Of a stretch of DNA of 64,000 bases, positions 24,091 through 37,290 are shown piece by piece. The stretch is from Sipunculus nudus (Eukaryota > Annelida > Sipuncula > Golfingiida > Sipunculidae), in the NCBI GenBank assembly GCA_026874595.1, contig CM049315.1:75962401-76026400 (forward strand). Reading direction: 5' to 3'. Every line of letters starts with the position of its first letter. The first letter of the stretch is position 1. The notes beneath the pieces are model-generated. The model did not search any database, was not told the DNA's origin, and worked only from the letters and a program-made list of their open reading frames with translations. The position numbers and the translations under genes are program-made.

Positions 24091-24101
24091 GTTTCAGTTT
24101 C
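24091..24101 (-). promoter_or_regulatory. IRF/ISRE-like site upstream of the sacsin-like gene
   Basis: On the minus strand GAAACTGAAAC fits the interferon-regulatory-factor pattern GAAANNGAAA. It lies 38 bp upstream of the exon 1 ATG. ACAGGAAG, an ETS-type core, lies between them (about 24073-24080). An 11-base match can occur by chance, and the transcription start is unknown. Confidence 0.3.
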
Positions 24102-24119
24102 AGAAATGATTCCTACTGG

Positions 24120-24901
24120 TGACCTATGATATATATACAACCACACGTGTCAAAATTTTCATCAATTCAATCAATAGAATTTACCTTATTTAAAATGTTT
24201 CAACCTGAAATGTTGATGCTTTGGCAAACTTAATCTTAAATTATTCCCCAGTGACAGCTAGAACTTCAGATATCACATTTTGTACATGTATTTCTCCCAT
24301 ATTTGAGACACACTTAAATAATGGAAATTAGGACAAAACAAAATATCCTTGAAATATGTAATTGTAGAATTGCAAAACAGAAAATGCTTTGAACCATGCA
24401 ACTGTAAAAAGTACCAAACTGAATGGTATATGAGCCAAATAAATGTTTAAACTAACAAATTGAATGACCACTAAGACAATAAATTGTATAGATTACAGAA
24501 CAGTATGGTCCCTGAGTCAAGCAACTGTAAAGTGTACTGATCCCTAAGCCTGAGTGATATGTCCACTAAACCTGAGCCAACATAAGTATAAATAAAAATA
24601 AAACTTGAATGGGGTTGCTTTTGCAATGCAAATACAGATATATGTCTCTCTTTCCTATGCCACCCAAATTTATTTCAAGATGAAGGTCAATCTCAAAGGT
24701 TTCCTCATTTGTCAGAGTATTTTTTTAGAAACATTTCACATATCAAATTTGATAAAAAATATACTGAGTAGTTCAAAAGTAAGTGTTAACAAATTATTTC
24801 TATTTCTGCTGATTTCTCACTGATTTTTGGACTTATCCAAAATTTTGGTAGAAACAATTTAAATTTCAAGAGAAAATGTTGAGTCATTACACAGTTATCC
24901 T
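24120..24901. other. Gene-free AT-rich DNA
   Basis: Upstream flank of the sacsin-like gene. No reading frame or repeat recognised. Confidence 0.4.
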
Positions 24902-25680
24902 GACGTTTCTGAAATGTTTATGTTAGTATGCTTTCTTGGCCAAACGACTAAGTTCAAATTCCTTTAACTCCACCAAAATTCATCAAACCAAAACCATATG
25001 AACAAACTTGAGAGACCTTATCTCTGGAATCATTTCTGTGAAATATTGAACCATTTGGCTGAATCATTTCAGAGAAGAAGATTTTCAAAGTTTTTTTTGG
25101 CTTTTTCTCCGTAAAATGTAAGTCAATGCAGGTGGCCCCACTGTGAAAAGCTCAATCCCATAACATTGGATATGTGACAGAGTTTTGCATAAAATTTGGG
25201 GATGCTAGCTCCTACTATTCCTGAGAAATTATGGGTTAATGTACTGATGACTGATGACCCTCATACAAAAAAAGGTTGATGCAGGTGGCACCACCAAAAC
25301 CTCAATTTCATATATGAGTCACATATTCAACATTCGCATAAAATTTGATGATGATAGCCCCAGCTGTTTCTGATATTGTAATTTAAGTATCCTTTTTTGG
25401 CCAAAACCATTCCTGTAACTCAGCCAAAATTCACCGAATCGGAACCATTCAAACAAACTTGAGAGAGATTGTTTCAGAGATTAGTTATGTGAAATATTGA
25501 ACAATTTAGCCAGACAATTTCAGAGAGAGAAGTTTTTTAGCTTTTTCCCTATAAATTCTAAGTAAATGCAGATAGCAAAAAAAATAAGCAAATTTGGATT
25601 GTTTTTTAGATGACTGATTTTTAGCATAACCTTTAATGATGCTAGCTCCTACTTTTGAGATCGTAGGGGTTAATGTACAG
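24902..25680 (+). repeat. Repeat family E, copy 1
   Basis: Phrases such as GAACAAACTTGAGAGA, TTTTTCAGCTTTTTC-type runs and GCAGGTGGCACCACCAAA (about 25280) recur at 34640-35440, 36990-37290 and, inverted, at 50200-50780. Non-coding. Confidence 0.65.
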
Positions 25681-26040
25681 ACGACGCGACACCATTGCAT
25701 CATCTCATAGGTTTGCTAAAAATACTGATTTTTTTTCAGATAAAATCAGTAAAAATATCCACAATGCCTTACTAGGGCATCTTCATAATGTTATCTTCTA
25801 TATTATTCCTTGGATCACTATTCTAAAAAAGTTTTGTACATTTTGTGTGTTAAGTTTAATGTACAAAAGAACTGGACTTTACAAGTCATTGATACAAGTT
25901 TGATCAGTCAGCAGAAAATTAGTAATATCATATGCTGTGAGGTGGCAGTATGTGTTCTCAGTGTTGTGATGCATTGACAGCAGGTTTGATGACTCTGTCA
26001 GTGGATGGAAAGAATTAAGTCTTAACCATGGCATTGATTG
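25681..26040. other. Gene-free DNA
   Basis: No feature recognised. Confidence 0.35.
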
Positions 26041-26310
26041 GGCCAGTCTTAACTTGATTACCTTGATTAAATAAATATATATTCTTGAAAAAAATCTCTA
26101 GCTTTAACAATTACAATTTTTAAGTGAGAAAATATGTCTTACTCTTTTTATAAATTATCTAATGTTCTGGCCCATAATTTTGAGAAATTATGTATGATTG
26201 ACCTTATTTCTGGTCAGTTCATAGAAAATATATAAGAAGTTGGTATGAGTAACAATTGGACCGATGGATGCTTTACAGACAGACCGGCAAATAAAGCTGA
26301 TCACTAAATC
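26041..26310 (+). repeat. Repeat family A, partial copy
   Basis: Internal body of family A (CTTGATTAAATAAATATATA..., TCTCTAGCTTTAACAATTAC, GGCCCATAATTTT) ending in GGACCGATGG...GACAGACCGG, without the terminal hairpin. Confidence 0.65.
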
Positions 26311-29300
26311 CACTGAGGATAGATTTAAGACACAGACTAATACAGTTTCAGATCAACACCTGCAAACCTAACAATCTAGACAAATAAGTATAAAACTGGT
26401 AAATAAAAGATAAAATAGCTATTCCCCAGAATTACTTACCCCTATGGAGCAAGGATCGACATAATATGACAAGAGGTGTTAATACACAATGGCCAAACCA
26501 CCACCAGTACTTCACTCTGATCAGGGCCCTAACTGAATGCCACACGTTTTATAGGGCAGACGTTCACCCTGATGTCATGGTTACGGTGTCTGTCTGAAGC
26601 ATAATGCGTATGTGTGAGTAAGTGTAAAGTCCACTTTAACATTCTGGGAAAACTCAAGTGATCAGTTTTTTCTTTATCATAAGCATGTAGGTCACTTTGC
26701 TGTAGCGTGTTTCCATGTACACACAACATATACAGTCTGGCTAGTGGTGTTATTATAGATCACTCCCTAATAACACACAGTGGATCTGTCAATAAATGCC
26801 AGAACACCTTCATACACAGTATTTGGCTGTTGGCCAGGCTCTGACGACAAAAAAAATTATATCCAAGGATGATCATTAAAAGATTTGGTTTGTCATGGGA
26901 AATCCCAGCTTTCTGGGAAAGTTAGGTATGTTACGTTAGTAATATACATTAAAGTGTATCCCAGGTTGCTAAGAAAATTCCATGCCCTGAAAGTCGGATA
27001 TGGAGGGAATGGACACAAATTAAAACAAAAATTCACAGCACTGTTGCTCTGATCTGATAACCAATATAGTCCTGAACATAGTCTAGTTATATACCAGTAT
27101 GATATATAATGATCCAACTATAGGCAATAGCTCTCACTTCTTCTTTAACGGTTAATTATATGAGTATGACAGGTGGCCTTTCCAGTGTATGCAGTTGTCA
27201 GTTCATAATTAAATTAGACTTCAGTATACCACCATGCTTGTTACGCAAATCACACAGTGGTTACCGGTATACACTACCGTTGTCCCAGAACTCCCTGTCC
27301 AGGAGTGTAACAGAAACGTTATTATCCTCGCTCCTGGGCCTATATCAGAATAATGTGGCCCGAATTCAGAATGAATATGATGCTTAACTGAATGCTCGGC
27401 TCATTAGAAAATCTGTGAATTCTGTCATTTTGTGGGCACTGTTATGGATAAAAGGATAAAAACCTTTAAATGATCCAACTGAAAAATCGAGGTTAATTGA
27501 GTAAAACTATCCCAGGTCTTATAGTCTAGGCGATATATACATGAATAATAAGAATATTTAAGTGTTATAAGGCATACAGGAAACAAACCATATTTGCAAT
27601 TTCAAAGTATTTCTGCTGACATCGATCTAAGTGGCCCCTTGGATGTCTGTTAGCTAGAGTGATTTTAGCCATTGGGTGGACAAAATGTGTCAGTTGTCCT
27701 GAATAGCGGGGTGTCTGCCCGAGAGGGGTTCTTAAAAGAGAAAAACGCTCGGTCGTCCCTAAAACTGTCCGTTAGGCAGGGTGTCCGCCCCAGAGGGGTG
27801 TTTGCAGCCAGGGGTTTCACTGTTCCACCACCAGGGGGATCTGGGACCACTGCAGCGTATAACTGATGCAGGAGGAGCCTACATGCTTGTACACATAACT
27901 GTACCTACTTGTCATGTAGGAGTTACCTAGCACCTAAGGTTTTTGTATTTGTACCTGGTATAATTAGAGCCATTTCATTCCTCTGACATTAGAGTGTCTA
28001 CGACCAGTGTACTAGCGTCAGAGTGCCTTTACATCTTGCACTGAAGATCACACTGTAAGGCTCTATGAAAATGCAAATATTTTTGTTGTAAGCTTTTTTA
28101 GTATACTTTCTAACAACCAGTACAATGTGTGAAAAAAATACTGGTTACTGGATGACAGCCAAATTGTACATGATACAGGAAATGACTGGTTACCACAGAG
28201 ACAGATTTTCAGTTTGGTTTGTAAGTTCACATGTATTCTTTTGTGTTAATTCATCACTCGTAGCCTAATGTTAGAATTATGTTTTACACAATATCATTGC
28301 AACAGGATGGATGGGCACTGCAGTGCATTCCCTCATATGGCTTGTATCGCAACTCAAGCTTACCATCCCACCATTAATGCCTACTGAGTCTGTACTGCTA
28401 AGGAGATACCTGGTACCTAATAAGACTTTAGTATCTGTGCCTAGTATAATGTACTCCAACAATATGTATGCTACCAGATTGATATGTTGACTTACATATC
28501 TAGCTGAAAGTGCATGCATGCAATTATTCATAGATCAAGTGTATTTGATTTGAAGACCTAGATACTCAACAAAGTCCTATACCTGTATCTTAGCCTTTGT
28601 CTGACAATTTTCCAAGTACCTGTTCCTGTACTAAGATAAACCAGTTTGAACCAGGCCTTAACCAGTATTTCACATAAATCAGGATTTTAGGTTTTAAGGT
28701 AAGTGAGTTGTCACATGGGACACTTCTAATGGCTGAATCTTGTAATAATTAAGCTGTGATAAATGCAAGAACTGACATGTTTACAAAGTGTTTTTTATCC
28801 CTGTAATCAAAAACATTAATCTACTATCTTATCTTTCTGTAATCATAATAAAATTGTCACACTGCAGAATATAGTGGAACTTTGTATATATGAACAAAAA
28901 ACTATGTATCCCTGTATAATACACATTAATTGAAATCTACAAAACCACTCTGCATCTTCTTAATCAAGCCCAATGCCAGAATTATAATGATCAAATGTAT
29001 ACAAACATATGACATATATGCAATGAACAAAATCAATGAAAACATACACAGGCCTGAAAGGTGCTTCAACACACTCAAATATCTTGAACAATCTAACCAT
29101 GTTTTAACCCTTCATTTAAGATTGTACACATGTGACCACTGAATAAATACCTTTCAGGTGAGCCATCTTTTTGTCACCAGGTACTTGTCCAACCAGGAGT
29201 TCTTGCTATGATAAGGCCATCTGAAAGAAAGAGATGTTAGTAGTTAATCAAATTATGTACAAATTCATCCATTTATCCTGAAATTGCAAAAACAACCGTC

Positions 29301-30371
29301 AAGCCAATACGTTCTATTTTATGCACATTAGGTAAATATTTTATAATTTTTAGGCCAAATAACATGTTTTGTACTTCACAATATACATCTATCCTGATAT
29401 ATATTGCCTTTGCCTTGAAAAACCTTGCTGACAACAAAAGGGATATACTGGGTTCATTTTATTAATCAAAGATGTACAAATAGGATCAATTTTTTTTTTA
29501 ATTTCATTAAATTATGAAAATTAAGAGTGATTTAGATAATGATATTATCATGAACTGGTAGCTAGACAACTGTTCTCCAGATATAATTCTTCACATTTTT
29601 TTAGCCAATATTTTGGCTCCCGGGCATTTCAGTTGTTTTAAAGTTACAATACTGGGAAAGGATACAGGTCTGTGAATGCTTAAGGTGACATTTTATGGCA
29701 GTGGCACCATATAATTATGTCCATTTTCACTGCTGGACATACGGATGAATGTGTACATAGCTCAAGAGGATATCTGAAGACATTACACAGATGTAAATGT
29801 ATCTCCCTGGAGTCAGGTCTTAAGCTCATTTGAGCAGAGACCTTGCTTCAGAGAGACCCTGGATATGCTTTTTCATGAATTATTAACCAGACAATTGAAC
29901 CCATTAGGTGGTTCATGTTAGGCCCATCTATGCAGCAGGGAAAACTTTTTTTATTGGAACATCGGTCTGCATACATTTTACTGAGAACTTGACCAATCCA
30001 TTAAAGGATTGTAAACTTTGTTTCTGCAGAATGTGTTCTTGATGATAAGGCCTGTGAACAATATTTTATTTCTGTGCACTGCTTACTACTGTTACAATAG
30101 ATTTTATTGTGTTTTGTGATATTTACCCCATCACATGCACTCCTGTTTAAAAATCCATGATATAGAATGCAGTGAGAGGCTAGCTGAATCAAAGTGTGTG
30201 CTCACTTGAGAAGGAAACCTGATTCATAGAAAGGTGTATTAATGTAAAATTAACAATTGCTATTGTTCCTATGGCAATTAAAATTACAATAATTTAATTA
30301 AATCCAATATCAAAGCACAATTATATCATGCTTTAAAAATGGCATTCAAGTGACACAGATCAGCTAAATTT
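26311..30371. other. Gene-free intergenic DNA
   Basis: AT-rich DNA without supported genes. 27668-27866 holds two diverged copies of a GGGTGTC(T/C)GCCC(C)...AGAGGGGT phrase ending GGGGTTTCACTGTT. 27900-27965 and 28380-28450 share a diverged TACCTGGTAC...GTATAAT phrase. Open frames are short and compositionally random. Confidence 0.5.
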
Positions 30372-30990
30372 TACAAGGGACCCATGGGTCATGGTGCTCA
30401 GCAGAATTTGCTAATGACAGAAATTCATCAAATCTGGCAACTAGAAAAGTTTACAGATTTTTTTTTCATATTGTTGACACTTCTAAATCCAAATGCTACA
30501 GCCATTCGGCAATATAAGTTATAATTGTCTCCTGAAGATATGTGATGTTACTTCTAAAATATTTTGACATTATTTCTGGTATACAATTAAATCTAAATTA
30601 AATTATATGGTTGAAAAAGGCTCTCTAGCTTGAAAAGGTATTATGTTAAGCAAGTGAATATCTTTCATGATATTTGACAAGATACATTAAATGTTCAGTC
30701 TCCAAACTCCAAAGAATTAGGCTATATTTACCTAATTTCCGGCATGTACATTGGAAATATACAGAGAAACATGACAGATAATAGTGGTTTAGATATTAGG
30801 CAGTCTTGAAGTGAAACAACAGGTTTATAATGGAAAATGACAGTTTATCCTTAATTTCTCGAAGGAATGAAGTTGCATTGGCCTAGTTTTTGGTTTTGCA
30901 GAAATCTGGAATATCTTACTGTCTGCTGAATTTCCAATTCCTTGGTCCATTGATTTCAATACATTCCCTGTTACAGTCAGCTGAGGTAAA
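30372..30990 (+). mobile_element. Modular element, near-complete family A copy
   Basis: About 620 bp with both ends: 5' ACAAGGGACCCATGGGTCAT then GCTCAG (30373-30402), a family A body, and 3' CAGTCAGCTGAGGTAAAA. It is the clearest single-copy example that the two terminal modules belong to one element. No coding frame. Confidence 0.7.
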
Positions 30991-31794
30991 AATTGACATA
31001 AACTTTAATTAAAAACTACCTGTATATTTGTGGCATATAGCCAGGGCACACTGTTATATGCATCATGTAGTCACACAACAGACTAAACACACTGACACAA
31101 GTGGCACGTTGCCAGTTTGAGTTGCTGCCAGTAGTTGGATATGTCTTATTTGTTTTGAACTGAAATATGTCTCAGGCCAGTGACATTCCATAAAACAGTC
31201 ATGACATCCCTAGGTTAACAATTTGCATTATTCAATATATATCACAACATAAATGTATGCAAACACAAATACGTATGTTGTTTCAAACAGTTTATTAGCC
31301 ACCACATGCAGTTATTGCCTCTGTCAGGAGGGTATGTGTTCATCCTTGTTTAAGTGTATGTATGTGTGTGTTTGTTCACAACATAACTGATAAAACCATG
31401 AACAGAATCTCATTTTGGGAATGGGCAAATGCTATTGATGTATAATATGCTAGGGATTACTGGATAGTTTTGGGGGGATAAGTATGATATCGATGTAGGA
31501 AGTAAAGGGAAAATTTCCTTATTTTAATGTAATATTTACGATTGGTGGGGAAGCAATTCCCACATTTAAGACAGGATAATCCTAGTACTGGCCTGCTAAG
31601 ATGACTGGAAACCAGATGTGTCACTTCCACACTGGACACTGAATATCCAGGGCTCATGTTTTTTTTTTGTTTTTTTTTGGGGGGGGGGGGGGGGGGGAGG
31701 CCCTAAATGTCAAGTTCTGGACTACCTCTTTATCAACCTTAAACAAGGCCACCATTATTTTTCAAGTACATGTGTAACATGTATATGAACAAGG
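30991..31794. other. Gene-free DNA with a G-run
   Basis: Nothing gene-like. 31651-31698 is a T-rich stretch leading into 19 consecutive G (31679-31697). Confidence 0.5.
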
Positions 31795-31966
31795 CCTACA
31801 GGCCTAATGCGAACCTGTGCATTGGGAAATACACCAGGTATAATGCTTCAATGCTGGACCATTACTTCTCATGTTTTTGAACAATGCAGGTACTAAACAT
31901 TTTGAAAAAGAAACAATTACACAAACATCACTGCTGAAATTCAGGCATGGGTGCACACAACACAAC
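31795..31966 (+). repeat. Terminal part of a family E-linked repeat
   Basis: GGCCTAATGCGAACCTGTGC and the following 170 bp recur at 35451-35605 and inverted at about 51230-51405. It is cut by the 5' module of the next element at 31967. Confidence 0.7.
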
Positions 31967-33540
31967 TAAGGACCCATAGTACTTGACGCTCAGCTGAATT
32001 TGTCTATAATGATATTTTTAAGAAATTTTTCAGAATGACAGTCCTGTGACCTTAAACAATGACCTTGTGACCAAAAAATCTTAGAATTTAATATCCTTGA
32101 ACTTGCACCATTAGGATTATTGTAACTATCTTTTAAAAATTGACCTTGACCTCTGACCAGATAACCTCAAATTCTACAGGTTTCCTCACTTTGGGCAAGT
32201 AAGCCATGTGTGAATGTTGGAAAGTTCAGGATGAAAAGTTTGATTTACAGTGCATCCACAATCTTTTTCAAGATGTGGCTTCTGTGACCTTCAACTTAGA
32301 TCGCTGGACCCTGAAAATCAAAATGAATTTACTTATGTGGTTGGTCATTATTAAGTCAAGTTTGAAGCCAGTTTGTCTATCCAAAGCAGAATTATTATCC
32401 ATAAACTAATTTGTGAATGGATGGGCCCTGTGACCTTGACCTATGACCCAAAAATCAAACAGAATCTTCCCCTAGTGGCAGGTTAGCAATATCTTGAAGA
32501 TGGAAGGTTTTTGATGAAAAGTTTGGCTTCAAATGCATACACATTCCTTTTAAAGAAATGGGTCCTGTGACCTTGACCTTTGACCGTTGGACCCCAAAAT
32601 AGACATGGTTCTTACTTTAGTGGTGGACCATATATAAGTCAAGTTTGAAACCAATATGTCAAACTAAACTGGAGTTATTATCTGGAAACTAATTTGTGAA
32701 CAGATTGCCCCTGTGACCTTGACCTTTGACCGTGTGACCCCAAATTAATTTATGCTCTCCCCGTACTGGCAAGTCAGCTAAATTAGCAAGATGGAAAGTT
32801 TGGGATAAAAAGCTTGGCTTAAAATGCAGCCATAATCTTTTTAATTGAGTCCTGTGACCTTGACCATTGACCTCATGACCCTAAAATCATAAAGGTTTTT
32901 GCTTTAGTGGTGGGCCATGTGTAAGTCAAGTTTGAAATCCATGTGCCAATCCAACCTGGAGTTATCGTCTGGAATCAAATTTGTGTGGATGGACGGATTG
33001 ACAGACAGACAGACATACAATCAGACAGACACACAGGGTGATTAGTACAGGGCATCCGCTTGTGATCAATAAACACACCAGGTTTAGGAACACCAGATGT
33101 AATCACAGCTGAGAAATTGACATGACTGTTGTCATTTTATAGTAAATAAATAGAAAAATATTCGTTAAAATAGGAAAAAATACAGGTGGCACCACCACGT
33201 TTCAGGAACTGACAAAACTAGTCATGGTCAATATTCAAGGCAAGATTCATGACAAACCATGCATTCATTATCAAGATATTGGAGGTTTTGTATCAAATTT
33301 TTTACTATTGTGGGGGGTACTTTCAAGCCCCATAGCTAAAAGGATATAGGTCGCAGTGACATAATTTCAGGTTTCCAAGGAGATTTTTCATTGATCTCCC
33401 TGGATCTTTACTTAGAAGTTTCTAGGACCAGCCATTACGATTTGTGCCCTGCTAATGGACTGCCAGACGCCCGGACGTACGGACGGACGACGGACAGGCA
33501 CCATTCCGATACCTCAGTTGACTTAGTCAGCTGAGCAAAA
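31967..33540 (+). mobile_element. Modular element with an array of AGGTCA half-sites
   Basis: 5' module GGACCCATAGTACTTGACGCTCAGCTGA, then degenerate units of about 143 bp, each with TGACCTTGACC or a variant (32285, 32431, 32578, 32714, 32855). A GACAGACAGACAGAC tract follows (about 32998-33015), then a single ~340-bp type unit with TACAGGTGGCACCACC (33181) and the 3' hairpin at 33513-33535 followed by CAAAA. It shares its ends with 30372-30990 but has a different core. Confidence 0.65.
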
Positions 33541-35440
33541 AATGATTGTAGCTGGCACCACCAGTCTTGTATACAACAAAGCTATCAGAGATATATAGAT
33601 ATCCCAAGTTCAGACTGATATATCAAACCCCTCCTGAGAAATAAGCAGGGACACACAGCGCAAAAATTATTGTAGGTGGCACCACCAGTCTTGTATATGA
33701 CAAAGCTATTCGATATGTATATATATATGCCAATTTTCAGGCTGATATATCAAATTCCTCTGTACAAATAAGCAGGCACATACACTGTGCAAAAGACTTT
33801 GTAGGTGGTGACACCTGTCTTGTGAATGAGAAAGCCATCAAAGACACATAATCAGGTCATAATATCAGGCCAATACATCAAACTAACCTTAAGTCTGATG
33901 CATGGGGCTGAGCAGGCTTAGGTGAGAAAGGCAGTTGCCTCGAGTAACTGTGACAAATTTGCTGGCTCAGGCTACTGCACTGAGTGAACTCATGACCTGC
34001 ACCTGGCTAGACTGAGTGAACTTTTGACCTGTTGCATAATCTGACACAGTCAGCAGTCTGCCAAAACTATAAATAGATCAGGGAAAAACTTTGGTGCCAA
34101 ATCTGATGCAGTGGGCAGTCTGCTAACACTATAAATAGAATGCAGCTACTGCACTGAGTGAACTCCTGACCCATACCTGGCTGCACTGAGTAAACTATTG
34201 ACCTGTTGCCTAATCTGATACAGTTGGCAGTCTGTCAAAGTCTCGGCTTAGGTGAGAAAGGCAGCTGCCCCGAGTGAACTGTGACAAATTTGCTGCCTCA
34301 GGCTACTGCACTGAGTGAACTCATGACCTGTTGCCTAATCTGATACAGTTGGCAGTCTGCCAAAGCTATAAACAGATTGGTTCCACATGCAGCCCTGAGG
34401 GGCATGACACCCATGAGGTGATCACATGGTGCCCCCAAGAATAATTGTTGTGCCGTGTTACAGAAGTTATAATTGAAACCATAAATTTGTAAAAGAACAG
34501 TTTTGCACTCCTCAGTTTGAGTGAGACATAATAATGACCATAAAACCAAATTAAGCTTTTCTGATATGATTGAAGGAACCATGGATAATTCTTTTGAAAA
34601 ACTGAACGATTCAAATTGACAGTTTCATCATAAACATTTTAAGCTGAAAGAGGCTAAAATTGTGAGGTTTTTGCCCATAAAAAAACAGTCAATGTAGGTG
34701 GCACCACAAAATCTGCAACTTCAAATATGAATCATGTGGCCAACATTTGTATAATACTTGGTAATGCTAGCTTCTGTCATTTCCGAGATTACTATGTCAG
34801 TAGTCTTACTTGGCCAAATGACTGTTCAGATTCTTTTAACTCCACTAAAATTCATAAAATGCAAACCATTTAAACAAACTTGAGAGGGCTTTCCTCTTGG
34901 ATCATTTTTGTAAAATATTGAACAATTTGGCTGGACCATTTACAAGAACAAGACTTTAAAGGTTTTTCAGCTTTTTCCCTATAAAATCCAAGTAAATGCA
35001 GATAGCAAAAAAATAAGCTGAATCTCACAACATTTGATATGTGACATATTGCATAAAATCTGGGGATGGTAGCTCCTGCTATTCCTGAGAAATTATGGGT
35101 TAATATACAGATGATCAATGACCCCCGTACAAAGGTCAATGCAGGTGGCACCACCAATACCTGAATTTCATATATGATTCATGTGACCAACACTGGCATA
35201 AAATTTGGTGATGATAGCTCTGGCCCTTTTTTAGATTGTCATTTTAGTATGCTTTTTTTGGACAGATGACTAGGTTCAACTTCCTGTAATTCGGCCAAAA
35301 TTCACCAAACTTGAACCATTTGAACAAACTTGAGAGAGGTGGTATAAAAGATTATTTCTGTGAAATATTGAACAAATTGGCTTGACCATTTCGGAGGAGA
35401 AGATTTTTAAAGGTTTTTCAGCTTTTTCTCTATAAAATCT
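33541..35440 (+). repeat. Direct duplication, left copy
   Basis: Palindrome-variant units at 33551, 33675 and 33804, then CTGAGTGAACT/TGACCTGTTGC units with TATAAATAGA (34068 and 34131), then a family E segment (34640-35440). The same order recurs at 35600-37290. Non-coding. Confidence 0.75.
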
Positions 35441-37290
35441 GAATCAAGGCCTAATGCGAACCTGTGCATTGGGAAATACACCAGGCATAATGCTTCAATG
35501 CTGGACCATTACTTCTCATGTATATGAACAATGCAAGTACTAAACATTTTGAATAAGAAACAATTACACAAACATCACTGCTGAAATTCTGGCATGGATG
35601 CACACAACACAAAAATGATTGTAGATGGCACCAACAGTCTTGTATACAACAAAGCTATCAGAGATATATACATGTGCCCAATTTCAGACTGATATATCAA
35701 AGCCCTCCTGAAAATAAGCAGGGACACACACTGTGCAAAAATTATTGTAAGTGGCACCACCATTCTTGTATACGACAAAGCTATTCGATATGTAAATATA
35801 TGCCAATTTTCAGGCTGATATATCAAATTCCTCTGTACAAATAAGCAGGCACATACACTGTGCAAAAGTAATTGTAGGTGGCGACACCTGTCATGTGAAT
35901 GAGAAAGCCACCAAAGACACATAGACGGGTCAAAATATCAGGCCAATACATCAAAATTACCTCGAGTCTGATGCATGGGGCTGACCAGGCTTAGGTGAGA
36001 AAGGCAGTTGCCCCGAGTGAACTGTGACAAATTTGCTGGCTCAGGCTACTGCACTGAGTGAACTTATGACCTGCACCTGGCTAGACTGAGTGAACTTTTG
36101 ACCTGTTGCATAATCTGACACAGTCGGCAGTCTGCCAAAACTATAAATAGATCAAGGCAAAACTCTGGTGCCAAATCTGATGCAGTGGGAAGTCTGCTAA
36201 CACTATAAATAGAATGCAGCTACTGCACTGAGTGAACTCCTGACCCATACCTGGCTGCACTGAGTAAACTATTGACCTGTTGCCTAATCTGATACAGTTG
36301 GCAGTCTGTCAAAGCTATAAATAGATCGAGACTGACCTCTAGCCTGTTGCCAAGTCTGAAATAATAGCCACACCATTGCATAAGCTCATGCAGGGGCCCT
36401 GCCCTGAGGGGCATGACACCAATGAGGTGATCACATGGTGCCCATGAGATGATCACATGTCACCCATGAGGTGATCACATGCCTTGTGCTTGGCTGCACT
36501 GATTGAACTCTTGACCTAAATCTGGCTGCACTGAATGAACTCTTGATCTGTTGCCAAACTGAAACAGTTGGCAGTTTCTTAACCTATTTAAAGATACAGA
36601 CACAATCTTGGAGTGTTGGTGAATCTGTTTACACATACTGAAAGACTTTGGCTAAAAATGATTTTTTTAAGCTGACATACTCATAAACTTTTTATCAAAA
36701 TATCTAGAATAATAAAAGATGCAGTTCTTTCATTGTTAAAGGTCCAATAATTCTTCCAAAAATCATTCAAGTAAACTTGATGAAAGACCACCTAAGAATA
36801 ATTTTTGTGCAATTTTACAGAAGTTATAATTGAAACAACAATTTTGTAGAAGAACAGTTTCGCAGTCCTCAGTTTGAAATAGACATAATAATGGCCCTTA
36901 GACCAACAAAAGCTTTTCTGATATGATTGAAAGAACCATGTCCTAGGATAATTCTTTTGAAAAATTGAACGATTCAACTTGACAGTTTCATCATAAACAT
37001 TTTAAGCTGAAAGAGGCTAAAATTGTGAGGTTTTTGCCCATAAAAAAACGGTCAATGTAGGTGGCACCACAAAATCTGCAACTTCAAATATGAGTCATGT
37101 GACCAACATTTGTACAATACTTGGTAATCCTAGCTTCTGTCATTTCTGAGATTACTATGTCAGTATGCTTACTTGGCCAAATGACGGTTCAAATTCATAT
37201 AACTCCACTACAATTCATCAAATGCAAACCATTTGAACAAACTTGAGAGGGCTTGCCTCTGGATTTTCTTTGTGAAATATTGAAGCAGGC
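35441..37290 (+). repeat. Direct duplication, right copy
   Basis: Starts with the GGCCTAATGCGAACC terminus, then repeats the left copy in the same order. Offset is about 2,075 bp at the start and about 2,363 bp at the family E part, so the right copy gained, or the left lost, roughly 290 bp in the 36430-36780 region. Confidence 0.75.
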
